A DNA stretch of 6,467 nucleotides. It comes from G039029935 sp039029935. GTDB lineage: Bacteria; Chloroflexota; Anaerolineae; Caldilineales; Caldilineaceae. The stretch lies in assembly GCA_039029935.1 (NCBI GenBank), contig JBCCFC010000805.1, forward strand, positions 1 through 6,467. Reading direction: 5' to 3'. The notes beneath the pieces were generated by a model. It was not told the origin of the DNA and made no database searches. It saw only the letters and a list, made by a program, of their open reading frames with translations. Both the position numbers and the translations under genes were made by a program. Below are positions 1 to 6,463 of the stretch, one piece after another (the stretch's first letter is position 1; each line of letters begins with the position of its first letter).

Positions 1-584
1 AGGTCAAAAATATCATTACCTGTCGCTGAATAACTATCACTAATACTATACTCTAACCCTTCCAAAACCAACAGGTACCAAATATTCCCTTTAACATAGC
101 AACCGTAAATTGGTAATTCTTGTTTATTCAACTCTTGGGCAACTAACATAGCTGCAAGCACTTGCCCTGCTGGATCACCCTCTGCATCCTCTTCCCGCTT
201 ATATTCATGCAGACAAAAATAAGGTCGTTCTGGTTCACGTAGCCCTGACGCAATAAGTCCATCAGGTTTACCACTCAACTCAAGCGGCCCAACCTGCCCC
301 GCCAAAGTACGTTCTGCAAAAAAATTAATATCATTGCCAGAGAAATCAACCAAATCCATCAACGGCGCAATAAATCCATAAGCCAATTCCGTCTCGTTCC
401 AGTGGCGAAAATTGATTCTAAGTTTTTGCTGCAACTGGATAAGTTTTTGGTGGTCATAATCAGAAACCTCAGCATCTCTTGAGAGCCAATCAAGCAGCAC
501 TGGCTTGTTCATGACCTCTTGAACACCAATTCGTTTTTCGAGCAATGTCAGAGAGCAATCTTTAAAAACATACTTGTCAGTCAT
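1..584 (-). CDS. PD-(D/E)XK nuclease-fold hypothetical protein, C-terminus cut off by the window edge
   Basis: Translation from the ATG at 584 stays open for 194 codons to the window edge with no stop or frameshift. The start (MTDKYVF) lies 10 bases after a GAGGAG ribosome-binding site. The N-terminal half is mostly helical-looking and contains LDWLSRD (31-37) and HWNETELAYGFIAPLMD (61-77). The second half carries what look like nuclease-core residues: E91, then GKPDG (105-109, D108), then HEYKRE (126-131, E127 and K129), and Q141 in a following helix. It continues with PIYGCYVKGNIWYLLVLEG (158-176). This pattern matches, from recall, a widespread uncharacterised family of about 210-230 residues with the same PYF..xEYK, AQ..N....PIYGC and G.IW..V.EG blocks, so perhaps 20-30 residues are missing. 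The fold is inferred from the D...ExK pattern. Substrate and role are unknown. It starts 7 bp after the upstream Rpn-type gene, so the two are probably co-transcribed. Confidence 0.8.
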   Translation of the reverse strand, partial: MTDKYVFKDCSLTLLEKRIGVQEVMNKPVLLDWLSRDAEVSDYDHQKLIQLQQKLRINFRHWNETELAYGFIAPLMDLVDFSGNDINFFAERTLAGQVGPLELSGKPDGLIASGLREPERPYFCLHEYKREEDAEGDPAGQVLAAMLVAQELNKQELPIYGCYVKGNIWYLLVLEGLEYSISDSYSATGNDIFD

Positions 585-591
585 TTGATTG

Positions 592-1509
592 CTACTCCTC
601 AAACAACTCCTGCCATGAATTTGCAGATGCTATTTGTGTCAGCCACATTTCTAATAGCATCACATTGTTTGTCTGTTCAATTTGAGCTAAGATATGTTCT
701 GGTATATCTGTAAATTTCTGTGCTAGTTGCGAGAACAAGAGGCGATGCAAAAGTTGCACTTGCCCAAGTTCAATACCTTCTTCAATGCCTTCTTGACGGC
801 CCTTCTCCCAATTGCTCCTTACATACTGCTCATATACAGTCTCATTAATAATCTCAGCAAGTTCGGTTGGGTTTATTCCCTCATCTGCAATAATATCGGT
901 CGCTTTATGAAAAATTTCTCGTTCATAGTTGAGTTCGGGATTAATTGGATTATTCAGGCTCTCCAAAACCAAGTTCATCCAATCAGCAACACCTTTTGGC
1001 GTATTTTTGTCCACATAATTCGGATTGAGAAAAATGAGTTTATGTGGATAAATTTTTACAATTTCATCCTGTGTATTCTTTGTTTCAAACTGATTGGTTA
1101 GAATACATTCTTGAAATTTCTTATCTTGTACCTTTCGCGTTAGCCAAACAATCGTATAAACGGTTCGTTTCATATGATAGCTTTGATAGCTTTTAATCAG
1201 CTCAATAATGGCTACCAAAAAGTAATAGAAAAAACGATCATAATGATCAGGATACCGAACCCGTTGAATTTCGATGATAATACGATTTTTAGGATCATCC
1301 ACAAAAATATCATAGGCAATATCAACATTGCCAACGGGTGGTGTAAATTTTTTCTCCGTTTCGATCTGTGAAGCCGTGATTTGTAAGTCTAAGCCAAGCA
1401 AATCTTTGACAAATTCGCGCAGAACATCCGGATCACTAAACAACTTTTTGAAAACAACTGAGTTGTCCAATGGTGCGATATGAACATTTGGTTTTGGACT
1501 TACTGGCAT
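592..1509 (-). CDS. Rpn-family PD-(D/E)XK nuclease / putative transposase with C-terminal DUF4351-like domain
   Basis: A 305-residue protein. The N-terminal domain (about 10-190) has the hallmarks of the Rpn / PD-(D/E)XK transposase-like family (PF12784-type): an entry motif DNSVVFKKLFSDPDVLREFV (15-34), NVDIAYDIFVDD (61-72) supplying the catalytic Asp (D63 or D67), and IIIEIQR (77-83) with the family's E-x-Q variant (E80, Q82) in place of E-x-K. A YDRFFYYF segment (90-97) and a VYTIVWL strand (117-123) follow. Residues 234-250 are a charged, Gly/Glu-rich helix (EKGRQEGIEEGIELG). Residues 252-305 resemble DUF4351, ending in SWQELFEE. E. coli relatives (RpnA-E) are DNA endonucleases that promote RecA-independent recombination; that activity is inferred here, not shown. 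The ATG at 1509 has GGAG (1517-1520) seven bases upstream. The gene is visibly AT-richer than the nuo genes. It follows nuoEF by 61 bp with no terminator seen, so read-through from the nuo operon is possible. The name 'transposase' is historical; I see no terminal repeats. Confidence 0.88.
   Translation of the reverse strand: MPVSPKPNVHIAPLDNSVVFKKLFSDPDVLREFVKDLLGLDLQITASQIETEKKFTPPVGNVDIAYDIFVDDPKNRIIIEIQRVRYPDHYDRFFYYFLVAIIELIKSYQSYHMKRTVYTIVWLTRKVQDKKFQECILTNQFETKNTQDEIVKIYPHKLIFLNPNYVDKNTPKGVADWMNLVLESLNNPINPELNYEREIFHKATDIIADEGINPTELAEIINETVYEQYVRSNWEKGRQEGIEEGIELGQVQLLHRLLFSQLAQKFTDIPEHILAQIEQTNNVMLLEMWLTQIASANSWQELFEE
595..600 (-). promoter_or_regulatory. Ribosome-binding site inside the end of the Rpn-type gene
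   Basis: GAGGAG on the minus strand forms the last two sense codons of the Rpn-type gene, just before its TAG stop, and lies 10 bases before the ATG at 584. It supports that start for the partial downstream gene. Because the site lies inside the upstream reading frame, translation of the two genes is probably coupled. Confidence 0.6.
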
Positions 1510-1570
1510 AGGATAACTCCATCACGAACGACAATACAATGGGACATGGGATTTATATTTATCAAATTAT

Positions 1571-3538
1571 TTATACCACCGTATCACGCACCAACGGCGA
1601 ATCACCCACTGGCGTCAACGAGCTATCATTCAACCCACTCGGCTGCTCTGTATCCGGTCGGTAAATCGGGCGAATCGGCAACATCGGCCCCGCATCTTCA
1701 GGGTTGGTCAACTCAATGCGGCTGATAAACTCGCCTCGGAATTTTTGCAAGTTACTCTGCATCCCCCAGACGGCGGCATCGCCAAATGGGCAGAAGCTCT
1801 TGCCAGAGATAAAGCTGGCGATTTTTTCGAGCAGGGCCAAGTCTTTTTGGCGACCACCGCCCTCTTCGATGCGCATGAGGATGTCTTCGAGCCAGCCTGT
1901 GCCTTCACGACAGGGTGTACATTTTCCACAGCTTTCTTCACGATAGAAGCTCAGTGTGCGTCGTGCAATCTCAACCATCGACGTTCGTTCATCGATGACG
2001 ATGACACCAGCAGAGCCTAGCAATGAACCAGCCGCTTGGACGCTTTCGTAATCCAGTGGCGTATCAATCTGGTCTGGTGTCAACAACTTCATCGACAGTC
2101 CACCGGGCACGATGGCTTTGATGGGTGCATTTTCGTCCTCAAGCCCACCAGCGTACTTGTAGATCAGATCATGTAACGTGACTGCATGTGGCAGTTCGTA
2201 GAGTCCCGGATATTTGACGTTGCCGCTCAGACAGAACATACGCATACCTGGGCTGCGTTCTGTGCCAAAGCTCTTGTACCAATCGACGCCATGACGCATA
2301 ATATGCGTGACGTTACAGATGGACTCAACATTGTTGACAATGGTTGGCTTGGCGTAGACACCTTCAACGGCTGGGAATGGCGGCTTCATACGTGGATGGC
2401 CGCGATTGCCTTCGAGACTACTGAGCAATGCGGTTTCTTCACCACATTCATAGGCTCCCGCTCCACGATGGACCGTGATGTTGAGTGTCTTGCCTGTGCC
2501 AAAGATGTTGTCGCCGAGATAGCCTTTCTCCTTGGCTTGCTGGATAGCCTCAACCAAACGGGTGTAACCAAAGTAGTATTCACCACGAATATAGATGAAT
2601 GCTTGCTCAGACTCAACTGCATGAGCACTCATCATGATCCCCTCAATCAGTTGATGTGGATCATATTCCATGACGATGCGGTCTTTGAATGTGCCCGGCT
2701 CAGATTCATCGGCGTTGACCACCAAGTAGCGTGGGAAAGAACCTGCCGGCAAGAAGCCCCACTTGACACCTGTTGGAAAGCCTGCACCACCACGACCACG
2801 CAGACCACTGTCTTTGACATCCGAGATAACTGCGCCGGCTTCCATCTCGCTCAGAACACGGCGAGCAGTTTCGTAACCACCGTCAGCCTCATACGTGCTA
2901 ATGTCGTGGCTATTCTCTTTGTTGACCCGTGCCATCAGATAGAGTGGGTCCATGCCACCTGTGATGTATGGCCCCGCGGCCTTGCCTTCGTTGTCCGGAT
3001 CACCCTCTGGGGTCCAACGTTCTAACGATGTGAAGCCTTTGCCGCTCTTAACCAAATCCAACATCTGTGTGACATCTTCGGCAGAATCCAACTCTTCAAA
3101 GTAGCGAATCTCGCCCGTCTTCTGGTCGGTGACAGAAACCATTGGTGCTGTGCCACAAGAACCAAGACATTCCATGTGATCGAGCGCGAACTGACCATCG
3201 GCAGTCTTTTCGCCATGATGGATGCCAAGCTGGCCTTCCAAATGGCTCATACACTGACCCGCACCACGCAACATACATGGGACGTTGGTACAGACTTCAA
3301 TGTGGTATTCACCTTTTGGCTCGTTTTCGTGGTACATGTGATAGAAGCCAACAACCGCACCTACCTCAGCAGGCGTCAACCCCAGCACCTCGGCCAACTC
3401 ATTCTGCGCTTCAACTGGGCAATAGCCAAACTCGCGCTGAATGGTATACAGACACGGCATAATGGCCGATTTCTGTTTGCCTTCGGGATACAAGTCAATC
3501 CATTTTTGAAATTCTGCACGCATCGCTTCTGTTAGCAT
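1571..3538 (-). CDS. nuoEF: NADH-quinone oxidoreductase NuoE-NuoF fusion (NADH-oxidising subunit of complex I)
   Basis: A 655-residue fusion of two subunits of the complex I NADH module (cytoplasmic). Residues 1-165 are a complete NuoE: an N-terminal helical part, then a thioredoxin-like domain with the four 2Fe-2S ligands C83-x4-C88 and C124-x3-C128 (VCTNVPC, ECLGSC). Residues from about 195 are NuoF: the glycine-rich NADH loop GLRGRGGAGFPTGVKW (245-260), NADESEPGTFKDR (275-287), the FMN/NADH segment GAGAYECGEETALL (359-372), an SLBB-like region (about 430-500), and the N3 4Fe-4S ligands C537, C540, C543 and C583 (ESCGKCTPC, SFCPFGDA). NuoE alone is usually about 160-180 residues and NuoF about 430-450, so both halves are full length. 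A Pro-rich tail of about 45 residues (611-655) follows the normal NuoF end. The ATG at 3538 has AGGA (3546-3549) seven bases upstream. The frame is unbroken across the join. A bifurcating-hydrogenase HydB-type protein is less likely, because the NuoE helical part is present and the 2x4Fe-4S C-terminal domain is absent. Confidence 0.95.
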   Translation of the reverse strand: MLTEAMRAEFQKWIDLYPEGKQKSAIMPCLYTIQREFGYCPVEAQNELAEVLGLTPAEVGAVVGFYHMYHENEPKGEYHIEVCTNVPCMLRGAGQCMSHLEGQLGIHHGEKTADGQFALDHMECLGSCGTAPMVSVTDQKTGEIRYFEELDSAEDVTQMLDLVKSGKGFTSLERWTPEGDPDNEGKAAGPYITGGMDPLYLMARVNKENSHDISTYEADGGYETARRVLSEMEAGAVISDVKDSGLRGRGGAGFPTGVKWGFLPAGSFPRYLVVNADESEPGTFKDRIVMEYDPHQLIEGIMMSAHAVESEQAFIYIRGEYYFGYTRLVEAIQQAKEKGYLGDNIFGTGKTLNITVHRGAGAYECGEETALLSSLEGNRGHPRMKPPFPAVEGVYAKPTIVNNVESICNVTHIMRHGVDWYKSFGTERSPGMRMFCLSGNVKYPGLYELPHAVTLHDLIYKYAGGLEDENAPIKAIVPGGLSMKLLTPDQIDTPLDYESVQAAGSLLGSAGVIVIDERTSMVEIARRTLSFYREESCGKCTPCREGTGWLEDILMRIEEGGGRQKDLALLEKIASFISGKSFCPFGDAAVWGMQSNLQKFRGEFISRIELTNPEDAGPMLPIRPIYRPDTEQPSGLNDSSLTPVGDSPLVRDTVV

Positions 3539-3563
3539 CGCTTTTTCCTATATTTATCGGCAT

Positions 3564-3598
3564 CAGAAGTCCGACTTTTGTGAAAAGTCGGACTTCTG
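3564..3598. repeat. Perfect 16-bp inverted repeat (hairpin) between nuoCD and nuoEF
   Basis: Left arm CAGAAGTCCGACTTTT (3564-3579) and right arm AAAAGTCGGACTTCTG (3583-3598) are exact reverse complements around a 3-base GTG loop. Each arm is itself almost a palindrome: AAGTC-C-GACTT on the left and AAGTC-G-GACTT on the right. In mRNA sense the stem begins two bases after the nuoCD TAA stop and ends 25 bases before the nuoEF ATG, just ahead of the nuoEF ribosome-binding site. No T-run follows the stem on the minus strand (TGATGCCGATAA), so it does not look like a classical intrinsic terminator. It could be an mRNA-stabilising or processing hairpin, a partial attenuator setting the nuoEF level, or one copy of a dispersed palindromic (REP-like) repeat. 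Confidence 0.9.
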
Positions 3599-3600
3599 GA

Positions 3601-5433
3601 TTATCTATCAATTTCACCTAGAACAATATCAATGGACCCAATGTTGGTCACGACATCAGACAACATCTCACCACGGCTCATATGGTTGAGCGCATAGAGG
3701 TTGTTGAAACTTGGCCCACGCACATGCAGGCGGTATGGCACACCCGAACCGTCGCTATAGACAAAGTAGCCAAGCTCACCCTTGTTGGATTCAATGGCTT
3801 GATAGCACATCCCCGGTGATACGCGGAAGCCTTCTGTCACCAGCTTGAAGTGGTGAATCAATGCCTCCATGCTCACATCCAATTCGGCGCGTGGTGGCAA
3901 GCTGATTTTGCGCTCATCGGTTTTGTAGAGTCCGTCTGGTAAGTTGTTCAGTGCTTGCTCGATGATGCGGACACTCTGGCGCATTTCTTCCATACGCAAT
4001 AAGTAACGAGCGTAGCAGTCACCTTCTGTGTAGACAGGCACTTTGAAGTCATAGTTTTCGTAGCCACTGTAGGGCACGTCACGGCGTAAATCCCAATCCA
4101 CACCGCTACCGCGCAGCATTGGTCCGGTCATCCCCATGTTAATGGCCTCTTCACGGCTGATGTGACCGATACCTTCGAGACGTTCACGCCAAAGCGGACC
4201 ACTGGTCAACATGCTCTCGTATTCGTCTAGCTGGCCGGGCATGATCGATATCAAATCACGGACACCCTCGATAAAGGCATCTGGAACGTCTTTCCACACA
4301 CCACCCATACGAATATAGCTAACCGTGAGACGAGCACCACAGACCATTTCAAAAAGATCCAAGATGCGTTCACGTTCACGTGTGGCATACATCAACAAAC
4401 TCATACCTGTACCGGAAACGTCCAGCACATGAATGGAGAGCCAGAAGAGGTGGGCGGCAAGTCGTTGTAACTCACTCATGAGTACACGAATGACCTGTGC
4501 GCGTTCAGGAATCTCCAGCCCCAACATTTTTTCGACCGTTAGTACATAGCCGAAATTGTTGGTCATGCCAGAAAGGTAGTCCATGCGGTCGGTGTAATAA
4601 ACAAAATCTTTGTAGCGTTTGTTTTCGCCTGTCTTTTCAAAGCCACTGTGTAGATAGCCAAGGTCGGGATCAAGGCTGATGACGTCCTCACCTTCCAACT
4701 CGACTACAAGACGCAAAACGCCATGTGTACTCGGATGGTGTGGTCCCATGTTGATGATCATGTTTTCGCGGCTCATGCCAGGTGGTAATTTGGGTTCAGC
4801 ACTCTCGGCTGGCAAAATTTGGTTGCCCAAGTCTTGGAATTGTGGGTCGCCCCATGTCAATGTAAAGGGAACTTCTTCACCACCGAGTGGAATATTTTTA
4901 CGCAGTGGATGGTTGGGCCAGTATTCTGGCATCAAAATGCGACGTGGGTCAGGATGATTGTTAAATTGAATCCCCATCAAATCGGCAACTTCACGCTCCG
5001 GCCAATCTGCAGCTTTGTGGATCGGACACAGACTTGGCATCGTTGGTGCGTCGTTGTCTTCAACAGGAGACAGAATTGTCATATGCTTTTTGCGGTCATA
5101 GGAGCGCAATTGATAGACGGTGTGGTAGCGATTGTTATCGCTGATTGGTAACGCTGAGCGGTCTACCGAAGAAACGTCCACCAATGCCTCATAGCGCAGA
5201 TTGGGGTCTGTTTTGACAAATTCGGCCAATTTCAGTAGCGAATCAGATTTGACATAGACAACTTCTGTACCATTATCTTCACCAGCGGCCAGAATATCTT
5301 CGCCAAATCGTTCCACAATCAAATCTGTGTCATCCGACTGCCCTGTGGGTAGTGGTGCAACGGCTGGGATGGTTGGGTCATTCAACCCTGGTAACGTTTC
5401 ATAGTCACGGACTAATGGTGAAACATTTAACAT
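3601..5433 (-). CDS. nuoCD: NADH-quinone oxidoreductase NuoC-NuoD fusion (complex I quinone module)
   Basis: A 610-residue fusion of the 30-kDa (NuoC) and 49-kDa (NuoD) subunits, which sit in the connecting arm of complex I. Residues 1-35 are a Pro-rich N-terminal extension. NuoC covers about 36-185 and carries its signature in WPEREVADLMGIQFNNHPDP (144-163), followed by the RRILMPEYWPNHPLRKN block. A linker of about 40 residues leads into NuoD (about 224-610), which starts with MGPHHPSTHGVLRLVVELEGE (229-249) and ends with the family's usual VLGEIDR. By comparison with characterised enzymes, H237 of HHPSTHG and Y286 of DRMDYLSG should be the quinone-headgroup contacts. Separate NuoD proteins are about 390-420 residues, so that half is complete. 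NuoCD fusions are well known, for example in E. coli. The ATG at 5433 is 7 bp after the nuoB stop, with AAGGGTAG (5441-5448) overlapping that stop as ribosome-binding site, so translation with nuoB is probably coupled. Confidence 0.96.
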   Translation of the reverse strand: MLNVSPLVRDYETLPGLNDPTIPAVAPLPTGQSDDTDLIVERFGEDILAAGEDNGTEVVYVKSDSLLKLAEFVKTDPNLRYEALVDVSSVDRSALPISDNNRYHTVYQLRSYDRKKHMTILSPVEDNDAPTMPSLCPIHKAADWPEREVADLMGIQFNNHPDPRRILMPEYWPNHPLRKNIPLGGEEVPFTLTWGDPQFQDLGNQILPAESAEPKLPPGMSRENMIINMGPHHPSTHGVLRLVVELEGEDVISLDPDLGYLHSGFEKTGENKRYKDFVYYTDRMDYLSGMTNNFGYVLTVEKMLGLEIPERAQVIRVLMSELQRLAAHLFWLSIHVLDVSGTGMSLLMYATRERERILDLFEMVCGARLTVSYIRMGGVWKDVPDAFIEGVRDLISIMPGQLDEYESMLTSGPLWRERLEGIGHISREEAINMGMTGPMLRGSGVDWDLRRDVPYSGYENYDFKVPVYTEGDCYARYLLRMEEMRQSVRIIEQALNNLPDGLYKTDERKISLPPRAELDVSMEALIHHFKLVTEGFRVSPGMCYQAIESNKGELGYFVYSDGSGVPYRLHVRGPSFNNLYALNHMSRGEMLSDVVTNIGSIDIVLGEIDR

Positions 5434-5440
5434 AATGTGG

Positions 5441-5995
5441 CTACCCTTGTAACATGCGTAATGATTCTAGTGAATCAATGTCTTCTGGACTGGCAATAGC
5501 AGATGCGAATGCACCATCTTTATATTGTGCAAAGGTTTCTTTGCCCTGTTTGGCTCGTAGTTTGTCGAGTCCATAGAGAAGGGCTTCCGGTCGTGGTGGG
5601 CATCCCGGCACATAGACATCGACAGGGATGATTTTGTCTACACCTTGGACAATGGCGTAATTATTGAATGGACCACCTGCACTTGAGCAGATCCCCATTG
5701 CAATCACCCATTTAGGGTCAGACATCTGGTCGTAGATGCGTTTAATGACTGGCGCCATTTTGTTGCTCACACGGCCAGACACAATCATCAAATCTGCCTG
5801 ACGTGGGCTGGCGCGGAATAGCTCTGAGCCAAAGCGTGCAATATCATGACGCGCTGTTCCACTGGCGATCATTTCAATGGCGCAACAGGCCAAACCAAAC
5901 AACAGCGGCCATGTGCTATTTTGGCGTCCCCAGTTGACAACGCTTTCTAAGCTGGCTGTCAGAACGCCCTCTGGAATTCTTTCTTCTAAACCCAT
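5441..5995 (-). CDS. nuoB: NADH-quinone oxidoreductase subunit B (carries Fe-S cluster N2)
   Basis: A 184-residue NuoB (PSST / 20-kDa subunit), which holds the terminal 4Fe-4S cluster N2 that passes electrons to quinone at the interface with NuoD. All four ligands are present: the adjacent pair C37-C38 in FGLACCAIEM, C103 in MGICSSAGGPF, and C132 in YVPGCPPRPEALLYG. Other family blocks are NWGRQNSTWPLLFG (21-34), RFGSELFRASPRQADLMIV (54-72) and NKMAPVIKRIYDQMSDPKWV (78-97). Length is normal for the family, with a roughly 35-residue variable tail after the last conserved block. The ATG at 5995 is one base after the nuoA TAA. A G-rich run (GGGGGG, 6005-6010) nine bases upstream, inside nuoA, is the likely ribosome-binding site, so its translation is likely coupled to nuoA. 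The sequence type (FGLACCAIEM, SSAGGPF) differs from the mitochondrial/alphaproteobacterial form (GGGYYHYSY). Confidence 0.97.
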   Translation of the reverse strand: MGLEERIPEGVLTASLESVVNWGRQNSTWPLLFGLACCAIEMIASGTARHDIARFGSELFRASPRQADLMIVSGRVSNKMAPVIKRIYDQMSDPKWVIAMGICSSAGGPFNNYAIVQGVDKIIPVDVYVPGCPPRPEALLYGLDKLRAKQGKETFAQYKDGAFASAIASPEDIDSLESLRMLQG

Positions 5996-5996
5996 C

Positions 5997-6371
5997 TTAC
6001 TTTTCCCCCCAGTCTAACGCACCCTTCTTCCATTCATAGATCAGTCCAATGACCAGAATAAAGAGGAAGAAGCTCATGGCGATCAGTGCAAACATACCTA
6101 AGTTGTTATCTTTTTCTCGCAACACCACTGCCCAAGGATAGAGGAAGATGACCTCAATATCGAACAGGATGAAGAGCATTGCCACCAGATAATATTTCAC
6201 GGGGAAGCGTCGGCGCGCATCACCAAATGGAATAATCCCTGATTCATATGGGTCTAGCTTTTGCTTATTTTTGAGCGATGGCCCCAGGATACTTGGCAGG
6301 ACAATGGCAATGACACCAAATCCAAGCGCAACAATGACAAAAATAAGTAAAGGTAGATAGTCAATAGCCAC
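5997..6371 (-). CDS. nuoA: NADH-quinone oxidoreductase subunit A (membrane subunit, ND3 homologue)
   Basis: A 124-residue integral membrane protein with three predicted membrane helices at about 6-28, 60-81 and 91-113. This matches NuoA/ND3, which sits at the junction of the peripheral and membrane arms next to the quinone channel. Conserved blocks are the first loop DPYESGIIPFGDARRRFPVK (40-59), the second helix YYLVAMLFILFDIEVIFLYPWA (60-81) with its buried acidic residues D71 and E73, and the C-terminal YEWKKGALDWGEK (112-124). The loop has Ser44 where mitochondrial ND3 and many bacteria have the redox-sensitive Cys of YECG; Ser occurs in other bacterial NuoA proteins. The start codon is GTG, supported by AAGGGA nine bases upstream and by the usual family start just before the first helix. 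It is the first gene of the visible nuo cluster, the usual position for nuoA. Confidence 0.96.
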   Translation of the reverse strand: MAIDYLPLLIFVIVALGFGVIAIVLPSILGPSLKNKQKLDPYESGIIPFGDARRRFPVKYYLVAMLFILFDIEVIFLYPWAVVLREKDNNLGMFALIAMSFFLFILVIGLIYEWKKGALDWGEK

Positions 6372-6380
6372 CAGATTGTT

Positions 6381-6386
6381 TCCCTT
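6381..6386 (-). promoter_or_regulatory. Ribosome-binding site supporting the GTG start of nuoA
   Basis: AAGGGA on the minus strand lies nine bases before the GTG at 6371. No ATG at a suitable distance gives a better NuoA N-terminus, so this site decides in favour of the GTG start. Confidence 0.6.
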
Positions 6387-6434
6387 ATAGAAAAATGATT
6401 TGTGAAAAATTTCTCAACTAAACGATATGAAAAT

Positions 6435-6463
6435 AGTATAGTTGAAAGAAAACTTTTGCGCAA
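6435..6463 (-). promoter_or_regulatory. Probable sigma-70-type promoter of the nuo operon
   Basis: On the minus strand TTGCGC (6458-6463) is followed after exactly 17 bases by TATACT (6435-6440), a one-mismatch match to the -10 consensus. The -35 box matches only at TTG. Transcription would start near 6428, giving a leader of about 55-60 bases before the nuoA GTG. The leader is AT-rich and I see no strong hairpin or riboswitch in it. The region between the window edge and nuoA is AT-rich in any case, so a chance match is possible. Confidence 0.4.

Noticed and set aside
727..1101. 124-codon open frame on the plus strand with hydrophobic stretches
   Set aside because: It is antisense to the Rpn-type gene, whose motifs are clear. 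The apparent membrane segments come from the AT-rich reverse complement.
592..1509. The Rpn-type gene as part of a true insertion sequence
   Set aside because: I found no terminal inverted repeats or target-site duplication flanking it, and the 'transposase' name of this family does not mean a mobile element.
1510..1570. Possible terminator or separate promoter between nuoEF and the Rpn-type gene
   Set aside because: No inverted repeat followed by a T-run is visible on the minus strand. TATAAA- and TTGATA-like strings occur in this AT-rich stretch but do not pair at a usable spacing.
2186..3025. 279-codon open frame on the plus strand, opposite nuoEF
   Set aside because: It lies entirely antisense to strongly conserved NuoF motifs, its translation is rich in Cys, Trp, His and Thr without any recognisable domain, and no ribosome-binding site was noted. 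It is a shadow of codon bias in nuoEF.
3564..3598. The inverted repeat as an intrinsic terminator
   Set aside because: No T-run follows on either strand, and it lies between two complex I genes that should be expressed together.
6254..6463. 69-codon minus-strand open frame overlapping the start of nuoA
   Set aside because: It is out of frame with nuoA, covers the proposed promoter and leader, and its hydrophobic, Leu/Ser-rich content is what an AT-rich leader and a shifted membrane helix give.
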